From positions 1 through 64,000 of the forward strand of contig NZ_JACZFR010000006.1 of the NCBI RefSeq assembly GCF_014904815.1: 64,000 nt of DNA. Reading direction: 5' to 3'. This document shows positions 37,957 through 47,699 of the stretch, in pieces. This stretch comes from Microbulbifer taiwanensis. GTDB lineage: Bacteria; Pseudomonadota; Gammaproteobacteria; Pseudomonadales; Cellvibrionaceae. Each line of letters begins with the position of its first letter. Within the stretch, counting starts at the first letter, position 1. The notes beneath the pieces were generated by a model. The model ran no database searches. It worked only from the letters and a program-made list of their open reading frames with translations, and was not told the origin of the DNA. The translations under genes and the position numbers were made by a program.

Positions 37957-40196
37957 CCGTAGGGTGGGCAAAGCTACTGCTTCTGCTGCTGTGCCTCGGC
38001 GCGACCAAGTCCTTTGCGACGGAAGAATTGCTGCTCTGGCACGGCTATCGCGGCGCCGAGCGCCAGGCGCTGGAGCGGCTGCTGGACGACTACAACCGCA
38101 GCCAGGTGGACGTGAGGGTCAGGGCGCTGGCGGTGCCCTACGGCGGCTACGCAGACAAACTGTCCGCGGCACTGCCGCGGGGGCAGGGGCCGGACCTGTT
38201 TATCTTCGCCCACGACCGCATCGGCGGGTGGGGCCGGGCCGGCCCCACCATCGCGCCGATCGGCGAGGTCGCCGCTCCGGAAGTGCTGCAGCGCTTCCCG
38301 GAGAAACTGCTCGGGGCCATGCGCTATCGCGGTCATCTCTACGGCCTGCCGTTCAATTTCAAGAGTACGGCGCTGATCTACAACCGCGCGCTGATCGCGC
38401 AGCCCCCGGTGGGCAGCGATGAGATGATCGCGCTGGCCCGCGCCCACACGGATCGCAAGCGGGGTCGCTTCGGGCTCGCCTACAGCTATACCGAGCCCTT
38501 CTTTCACGGCGCGCTGATGAATGCCTTCGGCCCCGGTCCCTTTGACGGCAACAATCGCCTGGCGCTGGACAGCGAGGCCAATATCCGCTCGCTGCAACTG
38601 CTGGCAGACTGGGCCAGGGGGGACGCGGTGCTGCCGGAAGAGCCCAACAGCACCCTGGTCTCGGAGCTGTTCAACCAGGGCCGCGCGGCCATGGTGATCA
38701 GCGGGCCCTGGATGCTCGGTGAGATAGCGCCGCAGATCGACTACGGCGTGGCAACCCTGCCGCTGATCAGCGAGAGCGGCCGGCCGCTGGCGCCCTGGGT
38801 GGCAGTGGAGGGGCTGTTCATGTCGCCCTGGTCCAGGCACAGGGCCGCCAGCTACCGGGTGATGGAATTCCTGACCCGGCGCAGTGCCGCCGAGACCATG
38901 GCCATCAGTGGCGGCCAGCTGCCGGCCAACCTGTCCGCCTTCGAACACCCGCAGCTGGCTGCCAATAGAGCCGCCGTGGCCTTCCGCAGCCAGCTGGATA
39001 GCGCCGTGCCGATACCCAACCTACCGGAGATGACCCTGTTGTGGGCGCCGCTGGAAAATGTGCTGAAAAAGGTGGTCAAGGGCGCGGCGCAGCCGGCGGC
39101 GGAGTTGCAGCGGCTGCAGCGCAAGCTGGAAAGGGATATCGCCGCGCTCGAGGCGTCGCGCCAGCAGGATGCTGAGCGGGGCCCACCCGTCTGGTTGCAG
39201 GGTGCGGTGCCGTTACTGCTACTGGCTGTCGTGACAGCGGTCATTCTCCGGCGTCGGCGTATCGCCGAGAGCTGGCGCCGCAACAGGACCGCCTATCTCT
39301 ATGTGCTGCCGGCGATGCTGGGCATGCTGCTACTGGTGTTCTTCCCGCTACTCTACGGCCTGCTGCTCTCTTTTACCGATACCACTCTGCTGAACGAGAA
39401 TTCGCCACTGGCCTCGCGCTGGCTGGGGCTGGATAACTATGTCGGCATCCTCGGAGACTGGAATCTCTGGTACGGCGAGGGCGCCGAGCGCAGTATCAAT
39501 TTCGACAACTTCTACTGGACCCTGCTGGTCACCGTCTGCTGGACTGTCAGCAACGTGATCATCTCCGTCGGCCTGGCGCTGCTGCTGGCGCTGGCCCTGC
39601 ACAGGCCGATATTCGGCCGCACCGGGTTCCGCCTGCTGTTGATACTGCCCTGGGCGATCCCCAACTACATCACCGCGCTGGTTTGGAAGGGCATGTTCCA
39701 CCCGCAGTTCGGGGTCATCAATCAGGCGCTGCAGATTTTCGGCATTGCGCCTGTGGCCTGGTTCGATTCGGTCGGTGCCAGCTTCTTTACCGGTCTTGTC
39801 ACCAATTTGTGGCTCAGCATTCCGTTTATGATGGTGGTGATTCTCGGTGGCCTGCAGTCGATACCGCGGGAACTCTACGAGGCGGCCAGGGTGGAGGGCG
39901 CCGGTCGCTGGTTCCAGTTCAGGTCCATCACTTTGCCGTTGCTGAAACCGGTGCTGGTCCCGGCCACGATTCTGTCGGTGGTCTGGACCTTCAATATGTT
40001 CAATGTCATTTATCTGGTCAGCGACGGCGCGCCGGCCGGGGCCAACGATATCCTGATCACCAGGGCCTTCCGTATCGGTTTCGAAAAATACCAGTACGCC
40101 TACGCCGCCGCCTACTCGATGGTGATACTGGCGCTGCTCTTCTGCTACGCCCTGTGGCAGACGCGCGTCTCCAGAGCTCTGGAGGTGGCGCGATGA
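37950..40196 (+). CDS. Fused sugar-binding protein and MalF-type permease
   Basis: This 748-residue fusion begins with a signal-like helix (residues 6-24, KLLLLLLCLGATKSFA) and a solute-binding domain of the MalE/family 1 type (25-395). LLLWHGYRGAERQALERLL, GPDLFIFAHDRIGGW and GRAAMVISGPWMLGEI are binding-protein features. A linker helix (380-405) and a membrane helix (about 412-430) lead into a MalF-like permease (440-748) with six helices and the EAA loop EAARVEGAGRWFQFRSITLP that contacts the ATPase. The binding protein is therefore tethered to the channel rather than free or lipidated. The GTG start at 37950 overlaps the ATPase stop. Codons 4-9 contain a REP-like arm. The substrate is probably an oligosaccharide; context suggests glucan fragments but the sequence does not prove it. 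Confidence 0.93.
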
Positions 40197-41068
40197 GGAG
40201 AATACTGGGCGACATCTGTTCCTGGCGCTTCGCGTTTCTGCTGTTCGCCAGCGCGATTGTGATCTACCCGCTGCTGTGGGTGGTCAGCCTGGCTTTCTCC
40301 GGCCAGCAGTCGCTGCAGCTGGTGGTGGATCCGCCGGACGCCGGTTTCTGGGGGCAGCTGGCGGCGCTGGTGCCACTGCCTGAGCAGTGGTCCCTGGACA
40401 ACTTTCGCGCGGTGCTCACCGAGCAGCTGTTTATGCGCTGGCTGTTCAACAGCCTGGTGGTCGCGCTCAGCACCACTATCGTCGGGCTGTCCCTGTCCTG
40501 CACCGCGGCCTATGCCTTCTCGCGTTTCAGCTTCCCCGGCCGCGAGCGCGGCCTGATGCTGTTTTTGATCTCGCAGATGTTCCCGGCGGTGCTGATGCTG
40601 ATACCGCTCTACGTGATAGTGGTGCAGTGGCTGGGGCTGGGCAATTCCTGGCTGGGGCTGGTGCTGGTCTACTCCATCACCGCGCTGCCCTTCTGCGTGT
40701 GGATGCTGAAGGGCTACTTCGACACTCTGCCCTACGAAATCGAGGAGTCGGCGCTGCTGGAGGGTGCCTCGCGCCTGCAGATCTTCTACAGAATAATCCT
40801 GCCGCTGGCGCGCCCGGCCATTGCCGTGACCGGACTCTTCTCCTTTATGACCGCCTGGAACGAATTTATCCTCGCCTCCATCTTTATGGACGACGAATCC
40901 AGATACACGGTACCGGTGGGCCTGCGCTTTTTCGTCAGCGATTACGCCTCCGACTGGGGCTTCTTTGCCGCCGGCTCGGTACTCGTCTCCATTCCGGTGA
41001 TACTGCTATTCCTCGCCCTGCAGCGTTTCCTGGTGTCCGGGTTGTCCGCCGGGGCCGTCAAGGGCTAA
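40193..41068 (+). CDS. ABC sugar importer permease, MalG type
   Basis: The 291-residue inner-membrane protein has six transmembrane segments. The conserved EAA loop is near residues 190-210 (EIEESALLEGASRLQIFYRI, then LPLARP), which docks on the ATPase. It is the partner of the MalF-like half of the preceding fusion. ATGA overlap at 40193-40196 couples translation. The C-terminus FLVSGLSAGAVKG is the family ending. The operon thus holds all importer parts in three genes: ATPase, SBP-MalF fusion and MalG. No LacI-type regulator is present beside it. Confidence 0.95.
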   Translation: MRRILGDICSWRFAFLLFASAIVIYPLLWVVSLAFSGQQSLQLVVDPPDAGFWGQLAALVPLPEQWSLDNFRAVLTEQLFMRWLFNSLVVALSTTIVGLSLSCTAAYAFSRFSFPGRERGLMLFLISQMFPAVLMLIPLYVIVVQWLGLGNSWLGLVLVYSITALPFCVWMLKGYFDTLPYEIEESALLEGASRLQIFYRIILPLARPAIAVTGLFSFMTAWNEFILASIFMDDESRYTVPVGLRFFVSDYASDWGFFAAGSVLVSIPVILLFLALQRFLVSGLSAGAVKG

Positions 41069-41098
41069 TCTGTAACACGTTGAATTTAAAGGTAATTT

Positions 41099-41127
41099 CA
41101 CCTTCCCACTCTGCCCCCGGGAAGGTG
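41099..41127. promoter_or_regulatory. Hairpin with 9-bp stem downstream of the importer operon
   Basis: CACCTTCCC (41099-41107) and GGGAAGGTG (41119-41127) form a perfect stem. There is no T-run, so it is at most a weak terminator. The left arm overlaps CCCACT (41105-41110), one of the paired half-sites described before the TonB receptor gene. Confidence 0.45.
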
Positions 41128-41167
41128 GGATAGCTCATCTTCCCCCCGCTGCCAAAACTGGGACGAC
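41105..41167. promoter_or_regulatory. Candidate paired operator before the TonB receptor gene
   Basis: An inverted pair, CCCACTCTG on the left and CAAAACTGGGACGAC on the right, with 54 bp between the starts of CCCACT and TGGGAC. A related pair, 64 bp apart, lies before the GH3 gene at 47565-47639. The right half-site ends 119 bp before the receptor start codon. A regulator is not in the window. Confidence 0.4.
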
Positions 41168-41286
41168 ACCTGCCGGTCGCGCCGCGGAGTATAGGCTGGC
41201 GCCAGATAGCGCTATCCTGTCGGTCCCCTGGGTAGTCATCTGCCGCCAATAAAAAATAACGACGTGATGATGGGGGAGAGAACTCC

Positions 41287-44277
41287 ATGAACAATCAATT
41301 CGGGTTTAGGAAGAAATCCATCGCTGCGGCCGTGGCCTGTGCGCTCTCCGGCGCTGTCCTGGCGCAGGGCCAGGACAATACGCTGGAAGAGGTGACTGTG
41401 CTGGGTGTGCGCGGTGCGCAGAGCTCCGCGGTCAATCTGAAACGGGATACCCTGTCCATGGTGGACGGTATCGTGGCCGAGGATATCGGCAAGCTGCCAG
41501 ACGTGACTATCGTCGACTCGTTGCAGCGAATACCCGGTATCCAGATTCAGCGCGACGCCGGCGAGGGTGCCAAGGCGAATATCCGCGGCCTGCCGCAGGT
41601 GATGACCCTGCTGAATGGCGAGCAGTACCTGGCCGCCGGCAACCTGGGCGGTGCCCAGCCCACCCTGACCGATGTGCCCTCCCAACTGATGGGAGGTGTG
41701 AACGTCTACAAGTCCACCGATCTCGACAATGCGCTGTCCGGCATTACCGGCACCATTGACCTGCGCACCCGCAGGCCGCTGCAATTCGAGCAGGGGCTGA
41801 CCAGCAGTATCGCCGTGGACGCAGCGCAGGGTACAGACACCGGCGAAACCGATCCCTCCGTGAATGGCCTGCTGAACTGGCGTAACGAGCAGTTGGGCGT
41901 GATGGTCTCCGCCAGCCAGAGCGATGCCAACCTGGGGAACAATTACGCCGGTTATTCCGGCGGCGTCTTCGGTAACAACGACTGGGGTGGCAGCGGCAGC
42001 AACTTCAGCGCGCCGCACGGTTTCGACAGCTTCCACCGCGTGGTGGAGCGCAATCGCACCGGCCTCAACCTGGCCCTGGAGGCGGAGCTCGGCAGCGGGT
42101 TCAATTTTGTCGCCGAGGGCTTTTACACCGAGCTGGAAGAGTACGATCGCAAGGTGGGCCTGAATATTTCCAACCGCTGGCAGACGCTGGACTGGCTGAC
42201 GCCGACGGACTACTCCGATACCGGTGTGGCCGGTAGTAACGGCGAGAGCTGGCTGGCGGTGGACGAGTACGATGTGCACGCGCAGTGGGTCAACTCCTTC
42301 ACGGTCAACCGTACCTCCAAGTCGGACTCCAAAAATATCAACCTGGAACTGAATTACGACAACGGCGGCCACTTCCGCGGCGGCCTGAGAGCCATTCACG
42401 GCGAGGCCAATCGCCTGTCAATGAACGGCCAGGCCCAGGGCGACCTGTCCAACTGGCGCGATGACACACCCAAGCAGCTGGTGCCCTTCTACCCGGCAGA
42501 TATCGCCAGTCGGTTTGACGTCAGCCGCTATCGCGACGACCTGGGCGTGGGCGCCGACGGCGGCCGCTTTATCGATCCCAACCCGCTCGGTTACGGCGAG
42601 ACACCGGAACTGCACTACAGCATCGGTGGCAGTCACCCGCGCTGGAGCGGCTTCGACTCGCCCATAGCTGGCGGTCTGGGTGCAGGCGCAACTATGCGTG
42701 ATTACATGGCAAACGTGGACAGCTACGCGGTGGCCGCTTTCTCCTCCGAGGGCAACAACGAATCGGATGCGAGCCTGGATATCTTCTCCGCGAAAGGTAC
42801 CTACGAATTCGAACAGCCCGCAGGCGGATTTGTCACCCGTGTGGATTTCGGCCTGCGCCGCAGCGATCGCGAAGTGGAAATCGAGCAGTTCCACCTGTTC
42901 TCGCGTTTCTACGGCGGCAATGGCGCCACTGATGTGGCAGGTTGTGAGGCCCAGTGGAAGGCCATCGACGTGGTGATGAACCAGGATCAATGCCGGGCTG
43001 GAGAACTGGTCGATGGTGAATTCCAGGGTTACACCGTCAATCGCCCAACGCAGTTGAATGAGTACAACAATGTTGTTTTTGTCGACGACTACGGTTCCGT
43101 AACTTCCGGCCTGCCCGGCGTCTGGGCCGTGGATCCGGAAGACTTCGACGATGTGGTGGCATTCCAGAAGCGGGTCTTCGGCGATGCCTACCGGGTGATA
43201 GTGCCGGGGCAGAGTTACGACGTGGGGTTTGTCGAGGACAGCTTTACCCTGAGCGCCGATTTTGAATACGGTATTGTCAGCGGTGACATTGGCGTGCGCG
43301 TGGTGGAAACCGAGATCAGTGTGCGCCAGAACCTGACCGGTGCCATCAAGAATTACGGCGATACCAATATCGATGATGGTGACTACCACGCCGAAAATGA
43401 TTACACCGATGTCCTGCCGAGCCTGAACCTGGTGGTGGCGCCGCGGGATGACCTGCTGCTGCGCTTTGCCGCCAGCGAGAACATGATGCCGCTGGATCTC
43501 GGCAATTACGGCGGTGGATTGAAAATCAATACCCAGGACTGCCCGGAGTTCGGCACCCGCTGTGTCACCAGCGCCGACTCCAGCGGTAACCCCTTCCTGG
43601 ATCCCTGGCGCTCGACGAACCTGGATGCCGCCGTGGAGTACTATTTCGGCGATGCCTCCATGGTCAACTTGGCGGTATTCCATGTGGATATCGAAAGTTT
43701 CGTCGTCAACGGTGCCGGTCCCAAGCGGGCCTTTGCCGACCTGGATGGGGTAGTGCGTCGCGAGGTGCCGGTAACCGGGCCGATTCAGGGCGAGGGTGGC
43801 AATATCAAGGGTGTTGAAGTGGGTACCAAGCTGGCCTTCGGCGATTTTACCGACGGTTTCCTCGGCAACTTCGGTATCGACACCAACTACACCTATTCGC
43901 CGAGCACCCAGCAAGACGAAGATCTGAAGGGTGACAAGCTGCCGTTTGATGACAACAGCGAGCACCAGTTCAACTTCGTGGCCTGGTATCAGGACGACCG
44001 GCTGCAGGCGCGTATTGCCTACAACTACCGCAGCGACCGGCTGGAAGACGGCAATATCGGCGGTACCGGCCTGCAGGCATACCAGGATGCCACCAGTTAT
44101 GTCGACGCCCAGGTGAGTTACGATGTGATGGATAATGTCACTGTGTTCCTGAACGGTTCCAACATTACCGGTGAGATAGAGAACTACTACCTCGATTTTG
44201 CCGGAGAGGACGAGCAATACCTGTGGCAGAACGAGTTTGAGCCGCGTTACTCCCTGGGGGTGCGCGCCAAGTTCTGA
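41287..44277 (+). CDS. TonB-dependent receptor, probable glycan transporter
   Basis: The 996-residue outer-membrane receptor has a signal peptide ending AVLA-Q (residue 26). A plug domain follows (approximately 40-200, with LEEVTVLGVRGAQSSAVNL, ADVGKLPD-type segment EDIGKLPDVTIVDSLQRI, and NVYKSTDLDNALSGITGTID). The 22-strand barrel ends in the aromatic C-terminus PRYSLGVRAKF. The plug sequence is of the kind found in carbohydrate-linked receptors of Caulobacter and Xanthomonas, not siderophore receptors; that is by eye. It is followed directly by two halogenase-like genes, a well-known neighbour pattern. It probably brings oligosaccharides into the periplasm for the ABC importer or the GH3 enzyme. 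Confidence 0.93.
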   Translation: MNNQFGFRKKSIAAAVACALSGAVLAQGQDNTLEEVTVLGVRGAQSSAVNLKRDTLSMVDGIVAEDIGKLPDVTIVDSLQRIPGIQIQRDAGEGAKANIRGLPQVMTLLNGEQYLAAGNLGGAQPTLTDVPSQLMGGVNVYKSTDLDNALSGITGTIDLRTRRPLQFEQGLTSSIAVDAAQGTDTGETDPSVNGLLNWRNEQLGVMVSASQSDANLGNNYAGYSGGVFGNNDWGGSGSNFSAPHGFDSFHRVVERNRTGLNLALEAELGSGFNFVAEGFYTELEEYDRKVGLNISNRWQTLDWLTPTDYSDTGVAGSNGESWLAVDEYDVHAQWVNSFTVNRTSKSDSKNINLELNYDNGGHFRGGLRAIHGEANRLSMNGQAQGDLSNWRDDTPKQLVPFYPADIASRFDVSRYRDDLGVGADGGRFIDPNPLGYGETPELHYSIGGSHPRWSGFDSPIAGGLGAGATMRDYMANVDSYAVAAFSSEGNNESDASLDIFSAKGTYEFEQPAGGFVTRVDFGLRRSDREVEIEQFHLFSRFYGGNGATDVAGCEAQWKAIDVVMNQDQCRAGELVDGEFQGYTVNRPTQLNEYNNVVFVDDYGSVTSGLPGVWAVDPEDFDDVVAFQKRVFGDAYRVIVPGQSYDVGFVEDSFTLSADFEYGIVSGDIGVRVVETEISVRQNLTGAIKNYGDTNIDDGDYHAENDYTDVLPSLNLVVAPRDDLLLRFAASENMMPLDLGNYGGGLKINTQDCPEFGTRCVTSADSSGNPFLDPWRSTNLDAAVEYYFGDASMVNLAVFHVDIESFVVNGAGPKRAFADLDGVVRREVPVTGPIQGEGGNIKGVEVGTKLAFGDFTDGFLGNFGIDTNYTYSPSTQQDEDLKGDKLPFDDNSEHQFNFVAWYQDDRLQARIAYNYRSDRLEDGNIGGTGLQAYQDATSYVDAQVSYDVMDNVTVFLNGSNITGEIENYYLDFAGEDEQYLWQNEFEPRYSLGVRAKF

Positions 44278-44283
44278 TCCGCA

Positions 44284-44339
44284 CCACCGCCCCCTTTGGG
44301 GGCGGCCCTGGGAACGCCGATCTGGAGCTCGGCGCTCCC
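44284..44339. terminator. Double hairpin after the TonB receptor gene (REP-like or attenuator)
   Basis: CCGCCCCC and GGGGGCGG form a first stem. CCTGGGAACGCCGA and TCGGCGCTCCCAGG form a second 14-bp arm with one mismatch. No T-run follows, so partial termination or mRNA stabilisation between receptor and halogenase genes is more likely than full termination. The second palindrome resembles dispersed GGAGCGCCGAGCTC repeats. Confidence 0.55.
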
Positions 44340-44383
44340 AGGATTCCAAAATAACAATAAGCGCACCGCGTAAAGATGTATTC

Positions 44384-45919
44384 ATGACGACAGACAATCG
44401 AATTCAAGACCTGGTCATCGTCGGCGGTGGCACCGCCGGCTGGATGGCGGCGGCGAGCCTGCAGCAGCACTTTGCCGGTACTCCGCTGAAAATCACATTG
44501 GTGGAATCGCCACAGATAGGCACCGTCGGTGTCGGCGAGGCGACCACGCCGACCATTCGCCGCTTCTACCAACAGCTGGGCCTGGACGACCTGCAGGTGA
44601 TGCGGGCCGTGGGCGGCACCTGCAAACTGGGCATACAGTTCAATCACTGGCGCCAGCCGGGCCACAGTTTTTTTCATCCCTTTAGTGTTTTCGGCCAGGA
44701 TCTCGACGGTGTGGCTTTCCACCACTACTGGTTGCGCGCCCGGGAGATTGGCCTGGATGTGCCCATCACCGACTTTTCCCTCGGCGCCAGCCTGGCGCTG
44801 GACGGTCGCTTTTCCCCACCGTCGCCGCGGCCGCCTTCCACGCTGAGTGTCTACGACTGGGCCCTGCACCTGGACGCGGGACGTTTCGCCGAGTTGCTGC
44901 GAGATATTGCGGTCGAGCGCGGTGTCACTCACCTGCGCGATACCATCGTCGATGTGCGGCAAGGCGAGAACGGGTTTATACGCAGCCTCCAACTCGCCAG
45001 CGGCGCAGAGATTTGCGGCGACCTGTTTATCGACTGCTCCGGCTTCAATGGCCTGCTGATCGAGAAAACTTTAAATACCGGTTTCGAGGATTGGGGCCAC
45101 TGGCTACTGTGCGACAGCGCCTGGGTGGCACAGACAGAGCGTGGCGGCGAGCCGGCGCCCTACACAAAAGTGGATGCCCATTGTGCCGGCTGGCGCTGGC
45201 GTATCCCGCTGCAGCACCGCGACGGTAACGGCCACGTTTTCTCCAGTCGCTACCGGGATAAGGATCAGGCGCGAAAGGAATTTGTCGACAGCCTGGAAAG
45301 TGCGCCGACTGCGGAACCACGGCTGTTGCGCTTCCTGCCCGGGCGGCGCAAGCAGGCGTGGAACAGGAACGTCATAGCGCTGGGGCTCGCCGCCGGCTTC
45401 CTCGAGCCGCTGGAGAGCACTTCCATAGCGATGATCGAAACCGGCATAGCGCGCATCAAGCAGCTGTTTCCGGACAGGAGTTTCGCTCCGGAAATCATCG
45501 ACGAATTCAATGAGGATACACGGCTGGAGTACGAGCGGGTGCGCGACTTCCTGATACTGCACTACGCCCTGAATCGACGCCAGGACAGCGATTTCTGGCG
45601 CGACTGCCGGCAGATGTGGCTGAATGGTGATCTACCGCAAACGTTACAGAAAAAAATGGCCCTGTTTAAATTGCGTGGACACCTGATCCGCTACCGCTGG
45701 GAAATGTTCCAGCCCGCCAGCTGGCTGGCCATCTACGCCGGCTTCGGTTTGCTGCCACAATCCTGCGATCCAGCCGCCGAGCGATTGTCCGGGAAAAAAT
45801 TGGTCGAGAGCCTGCGGGCCATGCGCGCGGGCGTGCAGCAGGCCGTGCAGCAGGCACCTGCGCACGGCGAATTCCTCGCACGCTATTGCGGCACCGCAAC
45901 AGAGACGGAAAAGGTATGA
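44384..45919 (+). CDS. Flavin-dependent tryptophan-halogenase family protein (first of pair)
   Basis: The 511-residue protein has the FAD motif IVGGGTAGWMAA (residues 11-22), GVGEATTPTIRRFYQQLG, the catalytic Lys81 in CKLGIQFNHW (equivalent to Lys79 of PrnA), the WxWxIP motif in GWRWRIPLQHR, and LAAGFLEPLESTSI with the conserved Glu. These are the hallmarks of FAD-dependent halogenases, which use FADH2, O2 and halide. Members beside TonB receptors in glycan loci are mostly uncharacterised, so the halogenated substrate is unknown. The ATG at 44384 is the only one before the FAD motif. It overlaps the next gene by four bases. Confidence 0.92.
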   Translation: MTTDNRIQDLVIVGGGTAGWMAAASLQQHFAGTPLKITLVESPQIGTVGVGEATTPTIRRFYQQLGLDDLQVMRAVGGTCKLGIQFNHWRQPGHSFFHPFSVFGQDLDGVAFHHYWLRAREIGLDVPITDFSLGASLALDGRFSPPSPRPPSTLSVYDWALHLDAGRFAELLRDIAVERGVTHLRDTIVDVRQGENGFIRSLQLASGAEICGDLFIDCSGFNGLLIEKTLNTGFEDWGHWLLCDSAWVAQTERGGEPAPYTKVDAHCAGWRWRIPLQHRDGNGHVFSSRYRDKDQARKEFVDSLESAPTAEPRLLRFLPGRRKQAWNRNVIALGLAAGFLEPLESTSIAMIETGIARIKQLFPDRSFAPEIIDEFNEDTRLEYERVRDFLILHYALNRRQDSDFWRDCRQMWLNGDLPQTLQKKMALFKLRGHLIRYRWEMFQPASWLAIYAGFGLLPQSCDPAAERLSGKKLVESLRAMRAGVQQAVQQAPAHGEFLARYCGTATETEKV

Positions 45920-47478
45920 ATAATTCCATCGGCCCGGATTTGAGAAATCCGAAAAGAATAGTGATCGTCGGCGGCGGATCCACCGGCTGGATTGCCGCCG
46001 CAGTGCTCGCCAACCAGTTCCGCCCGGAGGTGTGCAACATCACGCTGGTGGAGTCGGAGGAGATAGGCACCATCGGCGTCGGCGAATCCACGATACCGCC
46101 ATTCGTCGGTCTGCTGCGGGGCCTCGGTATCGACGAGGCGGATTTTATCCGCGAGACCCAGGCCAGTTTCAAGCTGGGTATCCGCTTCGGCGACTGGCTG
46201 CAAAAGGGACAGAGTTATTTCCACCCCTTCGGCGTAATCGGCAACCGGCTCGGCACACACGAGTTCTACCAGGCCTGGCTCTGGGCGCAGCTGTGTGGTG
46301 AATCTTCACAGTTACAGGACCACGCCCCCTGTTCGGTGATGGCACAACAGGGAAAATTTTTCCTGCCGCAGAAGGCCCAGAAGACACCGATAGGCGGCGC
46401 CAGCTATGCACTGCACCTGGATGCAAAACTGGCCGGGCACTACCTGCGCCGCTACGCCGAGACGCGCGGTGTGCAGCGCGTAGAGGGCAGGGTCGAAGAA
46501 GTGTACAGTGCCGAAAACGGAGTGATCGAAAAGCTGCGGCTGGCCGACGGCCGCGAAATCGACGGGGACTTCTTTATCGACTGCAGCGGCTTTCGCGCGC
46601 TGCTGATTGAAAAACACCTGGATGTCGGGTTTGAAGACTGGAAGGACAGCCTGCCCTGTGACAGGGCCGTCGCGGTGCAGACGAGCAACACCGGCGCCAC
46701 CACGCCCTACACCCAGGCCATCGCCGAGGACGCCGGCTGGCGCTGGCGAATACCGCTGCAGCACCGCACCGGCAACGGCTATGTCTACGACTCGCGCTTC
46801 GTCAGCGATGACCAGGCGCGCGCGCGACTGCTGGCGGCGGTGGACGGCGAGCCGCTTACCGAGCCGGCATTGATTCCCTTTCGCACCGGCGTCCGCCGCG
46901 AACTGTGGAAAAGCAACTGCCTGTCCCTGGGGCTGGCTGCCGGATTTATCGAGCCACTGGAGAGTACCGCGATTCACCTGGTGACGCGTGGTCTGGATTT
47001 TTTCCTGCGCTACTTCCCGGCGCATACTGCCGATACCGAAGGCAACCGCGTGCTGGCTGCCGAATACAACCGCCGCATGCGCCTCGACCACGAGGAGATC
47101 CGCGATTTTATCGTGCTGCACTACTGCCTGACCCGCCGCGACGACACTCCCTTCTGGCGCTGGTGGCAGCAGGCGGAAATCCCCCCGTCATTGCGCGAGC
47201 GCATAGCGCTCTTCCGGGCAAACGGTGCGCTGCGCGAGGGTGTCGACGAACTCTTCCGCAGCCCCAGTTGGCAGTCGGTATTCGAGGGTATGGGCGTGCG
47301 CCCATCGGCCTGCGACCCGCGCCTCGACAACCTGCCGCCGGGACAGGTACGCCGATCCCTGGACGCCGCGCGCGAGTCGATCGCGCAGATGGTGGAGACG
47401 CTGCCGAACCACGACGAGTTCCTGCGCGAGCACTGCCCGGCCGTCGATCTGTCACCGGGGTGCAGCGCCACCGGGTAA
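45916..47478 (+). CDS. Flavin-dependent tryptophan-halogenase family protein (second of pair)
   Basis: The 520-residue paralog of the preceding gene has the FAD motif IVIVGGGSTGWIAAAVLANQ, GVGESTIPPFVGLLRGLG, Lys86 in SFKLGIRFGDW, GWRWRIPLQHRTGNGYVY and LAAGFIEPLESTAIHLV. The critical halogenase motifs are kept, so loss of function is not evident. The two copies differ strongly outside motifs, suggesting distinct substrates or an enzyme pair. ATGA overlap shows co-translation. A strong terminator follows at 47518. No flavin reductase gene, which would supply FADH2, is adjacent. Confidence 0.92.
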   Translation: MNNSIGPDLRNPKRIVIVGGGSTGWIAAAVLANQFRPEVCNITLVESEEIGTIGVGESTIPPFVGLLRGLGIDEADFIRETQASFKLGIRFGDWLQKGQSYFHPFGVIGNRLGTHEFYQAWLWAQLCGESSQLQDHAPCSVMAQQGKFFLPQKAQKTPIGGASYALHLDAKLAGHYLRRYAETRGVQRVEGRVEEVYSAENGVIEKLRLADGREIDGDFFIDCSGFRALLIEKHLDVGFEDWKDSLPCDRAVAVQTSNTGATTPYTQAIAEDAGWRWRIPLQHRTGNGYVYDSRFVSDDQARARLLAAVDGEPLTEPALIPFRTGVRRELWKSNCLSLGLAAGFIEPLESTAIHLVTRGLDFFLRYFPAHTADTEGNRVLAAEYNRRMRLDHEEIRDFIVLHYCLTRRDDTPFWRWWQQAEIPPSLRERIALFRANGALREGVDELFRSPSWQSVFEGMGVRPSACDPRLDNLPPGQVRRSLDAARESIAQMVETLPNHDEFLREHCPAVDLSPGCSATG

Positions 47479-47517
47479 AACGTCACCCCGCTTTCCATCT
47501 GTCTTCTCCTGCTTCCC

Positions 47518-47542
47518 GCCCGCGATATCGCGGGCTTTTTTT
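47518..47542 (+). terminator. Rho-independent terminator of the receptor-halogenase operon
   Basis: A perfect palindrome GCCCGCGATATCGCGGGC with a run of seven T. It lies 40 bp after the second halogenase stop. Confidence 0.93.
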
Positions 47543-47564
47543 GTCTGCGAGGCGGGTACTGCGA

Positions 47565-47639
47565 GTCCCACTTTGCATTTTTTCCGGCGCGGCAAGGTGA
47601 AATGCGCCACCTTGGCGTCAGTCGTCAAAGTGGGACGAC
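47565..47639. promoter_or_regulatory. Candidate paired operator/stem before the GH3 gene
   Basis: GTCCCACTTTG (47565-47575) and CAAAGTGGGAC (47626-47636) are perfect inverted 11-mers, with 64 bp between the starts of CCCACT and TGGGAC. A second inversion inside them (CAAGGTG and CACCTTG) lies at 47593-47615. The right half extends to AAGTGGGACGAC, which differs by one base from AACTGGGACGAC before the TonB receptor gene. It ends 60 bp before the GH3 start. Confidence 0.45.
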
Positions 47640-47699
47640 TGGCCCGGACTGGCAGGGGTACAACGCCTGTGACAGAGGTGAAAAAAATAACAGGAGTCT

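Noticed and set aside
41099..41127. Rho-independent terminator of the importer operon
   Set aside because: The stem is good but no T-run follows; kept only as a hairpin with possible regulatory role.
42418..44397. 659-codon open frame antisense to the TonB receptor
   Set aside because: Shadow frame: no domain visible, and the plus strand has a complete receptor with signal peptide and C-terminal aromatic residue.
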